Assembly (NCBI RefSeq): GCF_018614655.1
Contig: NZ_JAGGOG010000018.1
Span: forward strand, 228,533-292,532
From: Pseudomonas fluorescens
Lineage (GTDB): Bacteria > Pseudomonadota > Gammaproteobacteria > Pseudomonadales > Pseudomonadaceae
DNA length: 64,000 bases
Reading direction: 5' to 3'
In this document: one piece after another, positions 26,481 to 35,300 of the stretch
Layout of the letters: each line of letters begins with the position of its first letter
Numbering within the stretch: the stretch's first letter is position 1
Notes under the pieces: model-generated
The model's input: only the letters and a program-made list of their open reading frames with translations
Told to the model about the DNA's origin: nothing
Database searches by the model: none
Translations under genes and position numbers: made by a program

Positions 26481-27083
26481 ATGTTGAAAATCGTCCACCT
26501 GCTAACGGGCGTTGCAGCCTTGCTGCTGTCCTTTATCCCGAGCCTGCAACAGGGAAGCCCTCCCTACCTGGAACAATACGACGCTCTCTACCTGGCCTTG
26601 TTCGGCCTTCTTAACCTGACCCTGGCTCCAGTGATCCCTTATTGGAACAAAGGCACGCGTCATCAACTGCAAAACCTGGTCAGCGCGCTGCTGGTACTGA
26701 CTGTTGTTGTACAAACCCTTACCCTCTTGGCACCGATGCCTGAAGTCGGGGGCCACCCGGCCATCCTGCTCAGCCTGGTGATTGCTGTGGTCGCCATCGT
26801 TCTTCATCTGGCCATCAGCTTCTACCGTTCGTCCCCTGCGGCCTCGTCGCAAAACTACGACATGACCAACCGGGATACCGGGACCGTCAAGTGGTTCAAC
26901 ACCTCCAAAGGCTTCGGCTTTATCTCCCGGGATTCAGGCGACGATATCTTCGTCCACTTCCGAGCCATCCGCGGTGAGGGCCATCGCGTCCTGGTCGAAG
27001 GCCAGCGCGTGGAGTTCTCCGTGATGAACCGTGACAAGGGCCTACAAGCTGAAGACGTGATCGCCGCCTTGCCGCGTCGCTGA
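26481..27083 (+). CDS. Membrane-tethered cold-shock domain protein
   Basis: The 200-residue protein fuses an N-terminal membrane part with a complete cold-shock domain. Four hydrophobic segments lie at about 3-20, 34-53, 64-84 and 93-114. The CSD spans 132-198, with RNP1 KGFGFIS at 143-149 and RNP2 IFVHF at 156-160. The even number of helices would leave both ends on the same side, and a cytoplasmic CSD would bind RNA at the inner membrane. That role is inferred. The gene is convergent with slyX; a bidirectional terminator lies between. It corresponds in position to PA0961. Confidence 0.9.
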   Translation: MLKIVHLLTGVAALLLSFIPSLQQGSPPYLEQYDALYLALFGLLNLTLAPVIPYWNKGTRHQLQNLVSALLVLTVVVQTLTLLAPMPEVGGHPAILLSLVIAVVAIVLHLAISFYRSSPAASSQNYDMTNRDTGTVKWFNTSKGFGFISRDSGDDIFVHFRAIRGEGHRVLVEGQRVEFSVMNRDKGLQAEDVIAALPRR

Positions 27084-27103
27084 TCTCAGCCCCTGAAAAA
27101 AAG

Positions 27104-27141
27104 AAACCGCGATGCAGCCATGCTGCATCGCGGTTTTTTAT
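27104..27141. terminator. Bidirectional terminator between the CSD gene and slyX
   Basis: AAACCGCGATGCAGC and GCTGCATCGCGGTTT form a perfect 15-bp stem around CAT, with TTTATT to the right and an A-rich stretch (TGAAAAAAAG) to the left. Confidence 0.92.
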
Positions 27142-27164
27142 TGCCCGTCATTTGATCGGGACAA

Positions 27165-27371
27165 TCAATAATGAGGCGGCGGAGCCTCTTCTTCGGAAGA
27201 CTCGAACTGCCCACCCATTTCTTCCTGACGCTTGAGTAACGCCGTCATTTGCAGTTGCAGGCGTTCGACTGCGCGCTGCTGAGTGACCAGAATGTCATTC
27301 AGCGTCTCAATGGTGTCGTCCTGGAAGGCCAGGCGGCTTTCAAGGTCCGTCACACGATCTTGCAGGTCCAT
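27165..27371 (-). CDS. slyX: SlyX family protein
   Basis: A 68-residue coiled-coil protein of unknown function. The heptad-rich MDLQDRVTDLESRLAFQDDT and LNDILVTQQRAVERLQLQM stretches and the C-terminal acidic tail with EEEAPPPHY are the SlyX pattern. The start lies three bases after the stop of the HIT gene, so the two are co-transcribed. Confidence 0.92.
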   Translation of the reverse strand: MDLQDRVTDLESRLAFQDDTIETLNDILVTQQRAVERLQLQMTALLKRQEEMGGQFESSEEEAPPPHY

Positions 27372-27374
27372 GGC

Positions 27375-27800
27375 TCAGTCCTGGGTAAAGATGAAATCAG
27401 TGGGCAACAATGCGCGCAAACGTGTACGAATGGCCGCGACCTGTTCGTCAGTGTAAGGCTGCGCCGGATGCTTGCCCCAGACAGGGGCGGGCCACGCTGC
27501 ATCATCTCGCTTGCGCACGATGACGTGTACATGCAGTTGGCTGACAACGTTGCCCAAGGCACCGATGTTCATTTTATCGGCAGCAAACCCTTCATTCAGC
27601 AACTGCGCCAGGGCAGTGCTTTCCTGCCACAAACGCTGCTGGTCAACGACATCCAGTTGAAACACTTCGCTGATACCGTCAATACGCGGCACCAGGATGA
27701 ACCAAGGGTAATTCGAGTCATTGGACAGCAGCAGCCGGCTCAAGGGGAAATCCCCGATGGGCAGCGTGTCTTGTTGAAGACGTGGATCTAAGGCGAACAC
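27375..27800 (-). CDS. HIT-domain nucleotide hydrolase or transferase
   Basis: A 141-residue histidine-triad protein. The active site is QLHVHVIVRKRDDAAWP (HxHxH with a hydrophobic fill), and the N-terminal half FILVPRIDGISEVFQL is typical. HIT proteins act on nucleoside phosphoramidates or dinucleotides; the substrate is unknown. The start is taken as GTG at 27800, which has CGGAG seven bases upstream; the ATG at 27935 would add 45 residues without homology. It forms a two-gene unit with slyX. Confidence 0.88.
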   Translation of the reverse strand: MFALDPRLQQDTLPIGDFPLSRLLLSNDSNYPWFILVPRIDGISEVFQLDVVDQQRLWQESTALAQLLNEGFAADKMNIGALGNVVSQLHVHVIVRKRDDAAWPAPVWGKHPAQPYTDEQVAAIRTRLRALLPTDFIFTQD

Positions 27801-28516
27801 CGCAGTCACTCCGTTCGGCTGGTCAGGTTTCAGGCGCCCAGCATACCTGCGAATGAGCGCTGCTTCACGGCGAAAGCACCCGGGCACCTCCGAGCAAACA
27901 GGCACGCACCAAAATGATCCGTTTATGCCCCACATCGTGCAAGCCGCATCCGCCGATTACTCACTGTGCGGGGTGAACGGGTAACGTTTTCCCCGGGTGC
28001 GAGGTTTATGTACCACCGAACAGCAGCAAAGCCCTGCCGTCAAGGCCAAACCAAACGGCGTAAAAAGCCCGTGCTTATGCGGTTTTTACACTGCCAGGAA
28101 GCTTTTCACGAAAAAATGACATTCAGTTACCGGTTTGAGCACGCTTGTTGCATTCACACCCACATCGTCGACAACGGTACCTGATGGGAAGCAGGTGTTT
28201 CACTACCGAAAACAGTAGTGACTCAATGCTTTTCAAGGAAGAGTTTAAACTTTTAGCACTGTACTTTTTCCTGTGCTTAAAGTTAAAAAAACAGTATTGA
28301 AGTTGTCAGTCCGGTTACAAACGGACTGTGAATTTGCGACATGGACCTAGCAGTTTACGACAGGCCCGTAAAGAAACTGAAAGGATAGGTAAGCAAGTAT
28401 CGTCAATAATGTCAGCGTGATATAACTTTGCGCCGACACAAAAAAGAAAGAGCCGCCCAGATAAAAATACAGGTGGGACGGCAGTACTCTTCCTAAAACC
28501 AAAGGAGCAAATCACG
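27801..28516. promoter_or_regulatory. 716-bp intergenic region with stacked hairpins upstream of the OprD gene
   Basis: No convincing gene was seen; a 72-codon plus-strand frame at 27966-28184 lacks a ribosome site and family features. Three stem-loops follow each other on the plus strand: 28201-28220 (CACTAC/GTAGTG), 28248-28284 (AACTTTTAGCAC/GTGCTTAAAGTT, one mismatch) and 28307-28328 (CAGTCCG/CGGACTG). The last 80 bp before the start are A-rich (ACAAAAAAGAAAG, GATAAAAATACAG), resembling Hfq/Crc binding tracts. A long post-transcriptionally regulated leader is likely, though this is inference. Confidence 0.5.
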
Positions 28517-29797
28517 ATGCGCGTGATGAAGTGGAGCATGATCGCCCTGGCTGTTTCAGCAGGCACCTCGCAGTTCGCAATGGCGTCCGCCCAGGACGAT
28601 TCCAAGGGCTTTGTTGAAGACAGTACTTTCAGCATCAACACTCGCGCCCTGTATTTCAGCCGCGACTTCCGCAATAACCCGTCGGGCCCCGGTTCCAAGA
28701 GCCGTGCCGAAGAGTCTGGCCTGGGCTTCAACGCCCTGTACCAGTCAGGCTTCACCCAAGGCACCATCGGTGTCGGTGTGGACGCCATTGGCCTGCTGGG
28801 CATCAAGCTAGACAGCGGCAAAGGGCGTGCCGGCACGGGCCTGTTCCCTACCGGCTCCGACGGTCGCTCCCAGGATGACTACTCAAGCGGCGGTGGCGCG
28901 ATCAAATTCCGCCTCTCCAACACTGTCCTGAAAATCGGTGACCAGTACACTACCGCTCCAGTATTTGCTTCCGATGACAGCCGTCTGCTGCCAGAGGTAC
29001 CGGAAGGTATCTCGTTGACCAGCAACGAAATCAAAGGCCTGAAACTGGAAGCCGGTCACTTCACCGGGATCAAGGCTCAAGCGCAGACCTATCGTGACAG
29101 CCTGCACCTGACCGAGGCCAACTTCGTCGGCGGCGTGTATTCCTTCACTCCAGAATTCACCGGCAGCCTGTACTACTCGAAAGTGGAAGACTACTTCCGC
29201 AAAATCTATAGCAACCTCAACTACACCCACGCGCTGAGCGACGACCAGTCCTTCGCCATCGACTTCAACATCTACGACACCAAAAGCGATGGTGCCGGCC
29301 TGCAGCGCGCTGAAAAAGATGGCGTGACCAAGCTCGACAACCGCGCATTCAGCCTGCAGGGCGCCTATACCATTGGCGCTCATACCTTCACCCTGGCCGC
29401 GCAAAAGGTTAGCGGTGACGGTGACTACGGTTACGGCGTAGACGGCGGCGGCACTGTGTTCCTGGCCAACTCCGTGGCTCGTTCCGACTTCAACGCCGAG
29501 GGTGAGAAATCCTGGCAGGCTCGCTATGACATCAACATGGCCACCTTCGGTGTACCTGGTCTGAGCTTCATGACTCGTTACGTCAGCGGTAGCGGCGCCA
29601 ATACCGGCACCACTAACAACGGTAAAGAGTGGGAACGCGACATCGAAGCCAAGTACGTGATTCAGAACGGCCCGGCCAAAGACCTGAGCTTGCGTCTGCG
29701 TCAAGCCACCTACCGTTCCGGTGATGGCGTGTACTACGGTTCGCCGTCGATCGACGAACTGCGTCTGATCGCGCAATACCCGTTGAACATCCTGTAA
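28517..29797 (+). CDS. OprD-family outer-membrane porin
   Basis: A 426-residue substrate-selective porin. A signal peptide covers about 1-24 (cleavage after ASA), followed by the OprD family start GFVEDSTFSINTRALYFSRD. The many alternating strands and the C-terminal LRLIAQYPLNIL fit an 18-strand barrel. Paralogues (OprD, OprE, OprQ and others) differ in substrate, and the exact one cannot be assigned; position corresponds to PA0958. AAAGGAG precedes the ATG. A strong terminator follows. Confidence 0.93.
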   Translation: MRVMKWSMIALAVSAGTSQFAMASAQDDSKGFVEDSTFSINTRALYFSRDFRNNPSGPGSKSRAEESGLGFNALYQSGFTQGTIGVGVDAIGLLGIKLDSGKGRAGTGLFPTGSDGRSQDDYSSGGGAIKFRLSNTVLKIGDQYTTAPVFASDDSRLLPEVPEGISLTSNEIKGLKLEAGHFTGIKAQAQTYRDSLHLTEANFVGGVYSFTPEFTGSLYYSKVEDYFRKIYSNLNYTHALSDDQSFAIDFNIYDTKSDGAGLQRAEKDGVTKLDNRAFSLQGAYTIGAHTFTLAAQKVSGDGDYGYGVDGGGTVFLANSVARSDFNAEGEKSWQARYDINMATFGVPGLSFMTRYVSGSGANTGTTNNGKEWERDIEAKYVIQNGPAKDLSLRLRQATYRSGDGVYYGSPSIDELRLIAQYPLNIL

Positions 29798-29842
29798 TTA
29801 GCCATTTGGTTACATGGATGACCTAGAGCCAGGGCTCTAAAT

Positions 29843-29882
29843 AAAAAGCCGCTCACTTGTTCACAAGTGAGCGGCTTTTTTA
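29843..29882 (+). terminator. Terminator of the OprD porin gene
   Basis: AAAAAGCCGCTCACTTG-TTCA-CAAGTGAGCGGCTTTTTT: a perfect stem with T- and A-runs on its two sides, so it may act in both directions against the convergent mscS unit. Confidence 0.93.
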
Positions 29883-29984
29883 TTGCAGTTCTGTTTCAAC
29901 GACTGGAAACTAGCAAGCTAGCTAACGACATATGTCCTGAAGTGAACTTGACCACATGGCCAAGTTCAATCGAGAAATGTGCTC

Positions 29985-30827
29985 TTACTTGACTGGTGTT
30001 TCCTGCATGACGCGAATAACCCGCTGCGGAAACGGAATATCAATTCCCGCCGCTTTCAAACGATCGCGGGACATTTCATTAAACAGGAACACCACATCCC
30101 AATAATCCGCAGTCTTGGTCCAGGCCCGCAGAGAAACAGTAATAGAACTATCACCCAGGGTCGAAACCACAGCAACCGGTGCCGGATCAGCCAGTACCCG
30201 AGGATCTTTGGCCAGTTCCAGCAGTACTTCACGGGCCTTCTGCAAATCGGCGTCGTAATCAACACCCACATCAAACACGACCTTGCGGGTCGGCTGGCGG
30301 TTGGTATTGGTGATGATGCCGTTGGACAGAATGCCGTTGGGCACGATGACGGTCTTGTTGTCGCCGGTACGAATCACTGTGTGAAAGATCAGGATGCTGT
30401 CGACGGTACCCGACGTGCCCTGGGCTTCGATCCAGTCGCCGATGCGGAATGGACGGAACAGCAGGATCAGCACGCCACCGGCGAAGTTGGCCAGGCTGCC
30501 TTGCAACGCCAAGCCGATAGCCAGGGTTGCGGCGCCGATTGCCGCTACGAACGAGGTGGTTTCGACACCGATCATTGAGGCCACGCTGACAATCAGCATC
30601 ACCTTGAGGATGATGTTGGTCAGGCTGGTGACAAAACCCTGCAATGCCATGTCGGCGTTACGCATGGCCAGCAGGCGGCCCATCTTGTGGGTCAGTTTAT
30701 TGATCAACCACCAGCCAATGGCCAGGGTGATCACGGCCAGCAATACCCGGCTGCCGTATTCCATAATCATCGGGATCCAGGATTGGGAAGCCTTGATCAA
30801 GTGATCCACTTCAGCGTTCAAGTCCAT
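29985..30827 (-). CDS. mscS: Small-conductance mechanosensitive channel, MscS family
   Basis: MscS channels open on hypo-osmotic shock to release solutes. The 280-residue protein has the three-helix membrane part (about 22-45, 63-88 and 90-120). The pore helix is AAIGAATLAIGLALQGSLAN followed by FAGGVLILLFRPFRIGDWI, and after it comes the cytoplasmic beta domain (TVDSILIFHTVIRTGDNKTV). The ATG at 30827 sits seven bases after GGAG; the ATG one codon upstream is also possible. It is a single-gene unit. Confidence 0.95.
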   Translation of the reverse strand: MDLNAEVDHLIKASQSWIPMIMEYGSRVLLAVITLAIGWWLINKLTHKMGRLLAMRNADMALQGFVTSLTNIILKVMLIVSVASMIGVETTSFVAAIGAATLAIGLALQGSLANFAGGVLILLFRPFRIGDWIEAQGTSGTVDSILIFHTVIRTGDNKTVIVPNGILSNGIITNTNRQPTRKVVFDVGVDYDADLQKAREVLLELAKDPRVLADPAPVAVVSTLGDSSITVSLRAWTKTADYWDVVFLFNEMSRDRLKAAGIDIPFPQRVIRVMQETPVK

Positions 30828-30964
30828 CATTATTCTCCTGTTTACCGGACATGCGGCTCAAAAATAGTGCCCACAGCAATTGAGCCCCGAAGAGCTCAAT
30901 CGTTTCTGCAAGTTCTGGGGCGTGGGACGTTGAAAATGTCTACAGGTTCCCCAAGGGCGGGGAG

Positions 30965-31450
30965 TCAGTCGCGGAAATTGTTGAACTGCAGCGGCATGTC
31001 GAATGACTTGGCGCGCAAGGCGGCAATAGCTTCCTGCAGGTCATCACGTTTTTTGCCGGTGATGCGCACTTGCTCGCCCTGGATGGCGGCCTGAACCTTG
31101 AGCTTGGCGTCCTTGACGTGAGCGACGATTTTCTTCGCCAGCTCCTTGTCGATACCTTCCTTGAGGACGGCTTCCTGCTTCATCAGCTTGCCGGAAGCGT
31201 AGGAATCCTTGACTTCAAGGCACTGCACATCAATCTTGCGCTTGACCAGCGCCAGCTTGAGGATCTCGATCATCGCTTCCAACTGGTAGTCGGCTTCAGC
31301 GGTCAGGTTGACGGTCAGGTCCTTTTCCTTGAATTCAAAGCTGCCCTTGCCTTTCAAGTCATAGCGACGGTCCAGTTCCTTGACGGCGTTTTCGACGGCG
31401 TTGGTGAGTTCGTGCTTGTCCAGTTCGGATACCACGTCGAACGACGGCAT
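30965..31450 (-). CDS. yajQ: YajQ family nucleotide-binding protein
   Basis: A 161-residue protein with two RNP-like domains. Family members bind nucleotides, and some bind cyclic di-GMP. The start MPSFDVVSELDKHELTNAVE and the end DDLQEAIAALRAKSFDMPLQ are diagnostic. The ATG at 31450 follows CTGGAGAAATTAC. It is divergent from panE across 124 bp. Confidence 0.96.
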   Translation of the reverse strand: MPSFDVVSELDKHELTNAVENAVKELDRRYDLKGKGSFEFKEKDLTVNLTAEADYQLEAMIEILKLALVKRKIDVQCLEVKDSYASGKLMKQEAVLKEGIDKELAKKIVAHVKDAKLKVQAAIQGEQVRITGKKRDDLQEAIAALRAKSFDMPLQFNNFRD

Positions 31451-31574
31451 GTAATTTCTCCAGTAAAAAGGGGCGCGACTCAATGGAGATGGAGCACGCC
31501 TGGGGTAAAATGCGCGCTCATTATAACGGTTCTTTTCCTTCCTTCACTGTGAGCTTTTGCGGAGCAAAAACCTG

Positions 31575-32492
31575 ATGTCGACCACCTGGCATGTCCTCGG
31601 CGCTGGCAGTCTCGGGACCTTGTGGGCAACTCGCCTGGCCCGCGCGGGTCTGCCGGTCAGGTTGATTCTGCGGGATAAAGCCCGCCTTGCGAGCTATCAA
31701 GCCGGGCCGGGACTGGTGCTGGTCGAGCAAGGCCAAGCTCATGCTTACCCCGTCATCGGCGAAACATCCGACAGCCCAGAGCCAATTCATCGCCTGTTAG
31801 TAGCGTGCAAAGCCTATGACGCCCAGGCCGCCGTCGCACAGCTGGCCCAGCGCCTGACTGCCGACGCCGAAGTAATCCTGCTGCAAAACGGCTTGGGCAG
31901 CCAGGATGCCGTGGCCGCCCAGTTGCCCCAGGCGCGTTGCATTTTCGCCTCCAGCACCGAAGGCGCGTTTCGCGAGGGTGACTGGCGTGTGGTGTTCGCC
32001 GGTCATGGTTTTACCTGGCTGGGAGACGCGAGCCAGCCGACACCGCCGCTCTGGTTGGACGACCTGCACGCCGCCGGTATCCCTCACGAATGGAGCATCG
32101 ACATCCTAACCCGGCTATGGCGAAAACTGGCCCTCAACTGCGCCATCAACCCGCTGACAGTCCTGCACCAGTGCCGCAACGGCGAGCTGCAAACCCATTA
32201 TTGCGAAGTCGCCACCCTGTGCGCCGAACTGGCTGAACTGCTGGAACGCTGCGGCCAGCCGGCAGCGGCCCAGGATCTACAGACTGAAGTGGAACGTGTG
32301 ATCCAGGCCACGGCCGCCAATTACTCATCGATGTATCAGGATGTGGCCAGCGCACGGCGCACGGAAATCAGTTATCTGCTGGGCTACGCTTGCCAGGCAG
32401 CCGCGCGCCATCAGTTGGCCCTGCCTCACCTGCAACAGCTACAGGTGCGATTGGTGAACCACCTGGCCGCACGTGGATTGCCCAGCGACTGA
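31575..32492 (+). CDS. panE: 2-dehydropantoate 2-reductase
   Basis: PanE reduces ketopantoate with NADPH for pantothenate and CoA synthesis. The 305-residue protein opens with the Rossmann motif HVLGAGSLGTLWA (GxGxxG), has VACKAYDAQAAVAQL for the cofactor region and the catalytic lysine in LWRKLALNCAINPL. The start at 31575 (MSTTWHVLGAG) is chosen by family match over the ATG six codons upstream. Confidence 0.93.
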   Translation: MSTTWHVLGAGSLGTLWATRLARAGLPVRLILRDKARLASYQAGPGLVLVEQGQAHAYPVIGETSDSPEPIHRLLVACKAYDAQAAVAQLAQRLTADAEVILLQNGLGSQDAVAAQLPQARCIFASSTEGAFREGDWRVVFAGHGFTWLGDASQPTPPLWLDDLHAAGIPHEWSIDILTRLWRKLALNCAINPLTVLHQCRNGELQTHYCEVATLCAELAELLERCGQPAAAQDLQTEVERVIQATAANYSSMYQDVASARRTEISYLLGYACQAAARHQLALPHLQQLQVRLVNHLAARGLPSD

Positions 32493-32538
32493 AGCACGCG
32501 CTACCCTGCCTGCTTGTTCCTTTGCAGCGAAAACCCAG

Positions 32539-34575
32539 ATGCCACTGCGCCAGCGTCTCGAAAATCTACCGGTTGGGCAGAAACTGCTGGCAGCCTTACT
32601 GGTTCTGCTCACCACAGTGTTGCTGGTGGCCAACCTGACGTTTATCAGCGCTGCCTACTGGATTTCCCAAGAAAGCATGGCCCCCCAGGCCCTGCAGTCC
32701 ATCGGCCGGCTGGTTTCCAACCCGTCCCTGGCCACTGAGGCCCTGGACTCGCCGCTCAAGGCCGAAAGCCTGCTCAACGAATTGACCAGTTACTCGCCAC
32801 TGCGGGCTGCGGCCCTGTATGACGGCGACGGAAACCGCCTGGCCCAGATGCAACACGGTGATCGCTTGCACCTGCCGGACCACTACCGACAGATAGAAGC
32901 CTGGCGCGTCACCGAGTTTCGCAGCAACCAGGTCATCACCCTGCCCCGCTCCGGCAAACCCTCCGGGCATCTATTGCTGGTGGCCAGTAGCGAACTGCCG
33001 GGAGCCTTCTACACCGGGACCCTGACCGCCAGTCTGGGCATCCTGATTTTCAGCGTGCTCCTGTGGATGGTCATCGCCCAGCAGATCAAACGCCTGATCA
33101 CCCGTCCGATTCATCAGTTGGAAGAACTGTCGCGCCAGGTGACACGGGAAGAAAACTACGCCCTGCGCGCCAGTCGCGGCAACCATGACGAAATCGGCAG
33201 CCTGGCGGAAGCCTTCAACACCATGCTCTCGCGCATCGAAGCCCGTGAGCAGCAACTGAAGCGGGCACGGGATGACTCCCAGGCGGCCTATGATCAGGCC
33301 CAGGGCCTCGCCGAAGAAACCCGCCACACCAATCGCAAGCTGGAGCTGGAAGTCCAGGTGCGCAGCAAGATCGAGAAGAAACTCACCGGGTTCCAGAACT
33401 ACCTCAACAGCATCATCGACTCGATGCCATCCGCGCTGATCGCGCTGGATGAACAGCTGTATGTCACCCAATGGAACCAGGAAGCCAGCGCGCTTTCCGG
33501 CACGCGCCTGGACGAAGCACTGAACCAGCCGATCTTCCTCGCTTTCGAGCCGCTCAAGCCGTTCTTGCCGCAACTCAAGGCCACGGTGGAGCAACACACC
33601 GTTGAGCGGATCGAGCGAGTCACCTGGATCAAGGACGACGAGCCCAAGCATTACGCCCTGACCTTCTACCCATTGATGGGGGGGGCCGGCCGCGGGGTAG
33701 TGATTCGTATCGACGACATCACCCAGCGCCTGTCCCTGGAAGAAATGATGGTGCAGTCGGAAAAGATGCTTTCAGTGGGTGGCTTGGCGGCCGGTATGGC
33801 CCATGAAATCAACAACCCCTTGGGCGCCATCTTGCATAACGTGCAGAACATTCGTCGCCGGTTGTCCCCCGAACTGCCGAAAAATCGAGAGCATGCCGAA
33901 CAGGTCGGCATCGAGTTGGACACGGTCAACCGCTACCTGCAAAGCCGCGAAGTGCCAAAGCTGCTCGATGGCATTCAACAAGCCGGTGCGCGGGCGGCGA
34001 AGATCGTCACCCATATGCTCAGCTTCAGCCGCCGCAGCAACCGCCAGATGGCACCGTGCGACTTGCCGGCGCTGATCGATCAGGCGGTGGAGATTGCCGG
34101 CAACGACTTCGACCTGGCCATCGGCTTCGACTTCAAGGGCCAGGCAATCATCCGCCAGTTCGATCCGCAACTGGGCCCGGTGCCTGGTACCGCCAACGAA
34201 TTGGAGCAGGTGTTGCTCAACTTGCTGAAAAACGCCGCCCAGGCCATTCACCAGCGTGCAGATGACAGCGAGCCGGGACGCATCATCCTGCGCACCCGAC
34301 TCAATCCACCCTGGGCCGAGATCCAAGTGGAGGACAATGGCGTCGGCATGAGCGAAAACGTGCGCAAACGTATCTTCGAGCCGTTCTTCACCACCAAGGA
34401 AATCGGCCAGGGCACCGGGCTTGGCCTGTCGGTTTCCTACTTCATCATCACCAACAATCACAAGGGCCAGATGGAGGTGCAATCGACACAGGGCCAAGGC
34501 ACCTGCTTCACCTTGCGTCTACCCCTGGCCAGCAGCCAACTGCCACCCAACGAACTCATTCAACTGGAGCGCTAA
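32539..34575 (+). CDS. Orphan sensor histidine kinase (HAMP, PAS)
   Basis: A 678-residue membrane kinase. TM1 is about 15-40, a periplasmic sensor covers about 41-157, TM2 about 158-180, HAMP about 181-235, a coiled coil to 285 and a PAS domain about 288-390 (IDSMPSALIALDEQLYVTQW). The dimerisation helix has H422 in GMAHEINNPLG. The ATPase domain has the N box (LEQVLLNLLKNAAQA), DNGVGMSE and the G2 region GQGTGLGLSVSYFI. No response regulator is adjacent and no receiver domain is fused. The start at 32539 is preferred because it places TM1 at the N-terminus; the frame is open from 32473, overlapping panE. Signal unknown. Confidence 0.92.
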   Translation: MPLRQRLENLPVGQKLLAALLVLLTTVLLVANLTFISAAYWISQESMAPQALQSIGRLVSNPSLATEALDSPLKAESLLNELTSYSPLRAAALYDGDGNRLAQMQHGDRLHLPDHYRQIEAWRVTEFRSNQVITLPRSGKPSGHLLLVASSELPGAFYTGTLTASLGILIFSVLLWMVIAQQIKRLITRPIHQLEELSRQVTREENYALRASRGNHDEIGSLAEAFNTMLSRIEAREQQLKRARDDSQAAYDQAQGLAEETRHTNRKLELEVQVRSKIEKKLTGFQNYLNSIIDSMPSALIALDEQLYVTQWNQEASALSGTRLDEALNQPIFLAFEPLKPFLPQLKATVEQHTVERIERVTWIKDDEPKHYALTFYPLMGGAGRGVVIRIDDITQRLSLEEMMVQSEKMLSVGGLAAGMAHEINNPLGAILHNVQNIRRRLSPELPKNREHAEQVGIELDTVNRYLQSREVPKLLDGIQQAGARAAKIVTHMLSFSRRSNRQMAPCDLPALIDQAVEIAGNDFDLAIGFDFKGQAIIRQFDPQLGPVPGTANELEQVLLNLLKNAAQAIHQRADDSEPGRIILRTRLNPPWAEIQVEDNGVGMSENVRKRIFEPFFTTKEIGQGTGLGLSVSYFIITNNHKGQMEVQSTQGQGTCFTLRLPLASSQLPPNELIQLER

Positions 34576-34577
34576 CC

Positions 34578-35156
34578 ATGGGCTTTCGCCTGTCGAAGAT
34601 TTACACCCGTACCGGCGACAAGGGCGAAACCGGCCTCGGCGACGGACGTCGTGTGCCCAAGGATCATCCCCGCGTGGAGGCGATTGGCGAAGTCGATACG
34701 CTGAATAGCCAGTTGGGCTTGCTGCTGGCGAGCCTGGAAGAACAGAGCGGCCAGCATCCAGGCTTGAAGGATGTGATCGAGGTGCTCACCCCTTGCCAAC
34801 ACCGTTTGTTTGACCTCGGTGGTGAATTGGCGATGCCGGTGTACAAGGCACTCAATGCGGCTGAAGTCGACCGCCTGGAAGCCGCGATTGACCGTTGGAA
34901 TGAAGAGGTAGGGCCGCTGGAGAACTTTATTTTGCCAGGTGGTTCGGCGCTGATTGCCCAGGCCCATGTTTGCCGGAGCCTGGCGCGGAGCGCGGAACGG
35001 CGGTGCCAACATTTGAATGCGATTGAGCCGCTGGAGGGCGTGGGGTTGGCGTATATCAATCGGCTGTCGGACTTGCTGTTTGTCGCCGCGCGGGTGATTG
35101 CCAAGCGTCAGGGGGTTGCGGAGGTTTTGTGGCAGGCGGCGGCCAAACCGCATTGA
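34578..35156 (+). CDS. Cob(I)alamin adenosyltransferase, PduO type
   Basis: A 192-residue ATP:cobalamin adenosyltransferase that makes adenosylcobalamin. The N-terminal ATP site KIYTRTGDKGETGLGDG and the helical core with SGQHPGLKDVIE-like turns and RSLARSAERRCQHL are the PduO pattern. It starts two bases after the kinase stop (TAACCATG), so the two are co-transcribed. A link between the kinase and cobalamin is not otherwise supported. Confidence 0.94.
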   Translation: MGFRLSKIYTRTGDKGETGLGDGRRVPKDHPRVEAIGEVDTLNSQLGLLLASLEEQSGQHPGLKDVIEVLTPCQHRLFDLGGELAMPVYKALNAAEVDRLEAAIDRWNEEVGPLENFILPGGSALIAQAHVCRSLARSAERRCQHLNAIEPLEGVGLAYINRLSDLLFVAARVIAKRQGVAEVLWQAAAKPH

Positions 35157-35191
35157 TCACCTGCAGATTAGTCGGTGCCTGAGCCGGCCTC

Positions 35192-35282
35192 TTCGCGAGC
35201 AAGCCCGCTCCCACATTGGACCGAATTCCACCTTTGGAACACAGTCGAATGTGGGAGCGGCGGTGCGACTTGCTCGCGAAGA
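35192..35282. repeat. Hybrid REPIN with one plain and one expanded arm
   Basis: The left arm (ttcgcgagcaagcccgctcccac, within 35192-35214) is the plain REP core in reverse. The right arm (35249-35282) reads GTGGGAGCGG-CGGTGCGA-CTTGCTCGCGAA, with one extra 8-bp unit. It lies between the convergent pduO-type gene and the Nudix gene. Confidence 0.88.
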
Positions 35283-35300
35283 GGCCCTTAACTACACACC

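Noticed and set aside
27966..28184. A 72-codon plus-strand frame upstream of the OprD gene
   Set aside because: No ribosome site, Lys/Arg/Cys-rich without pattern, and it lies in DNA that looks like a regulatory leader.
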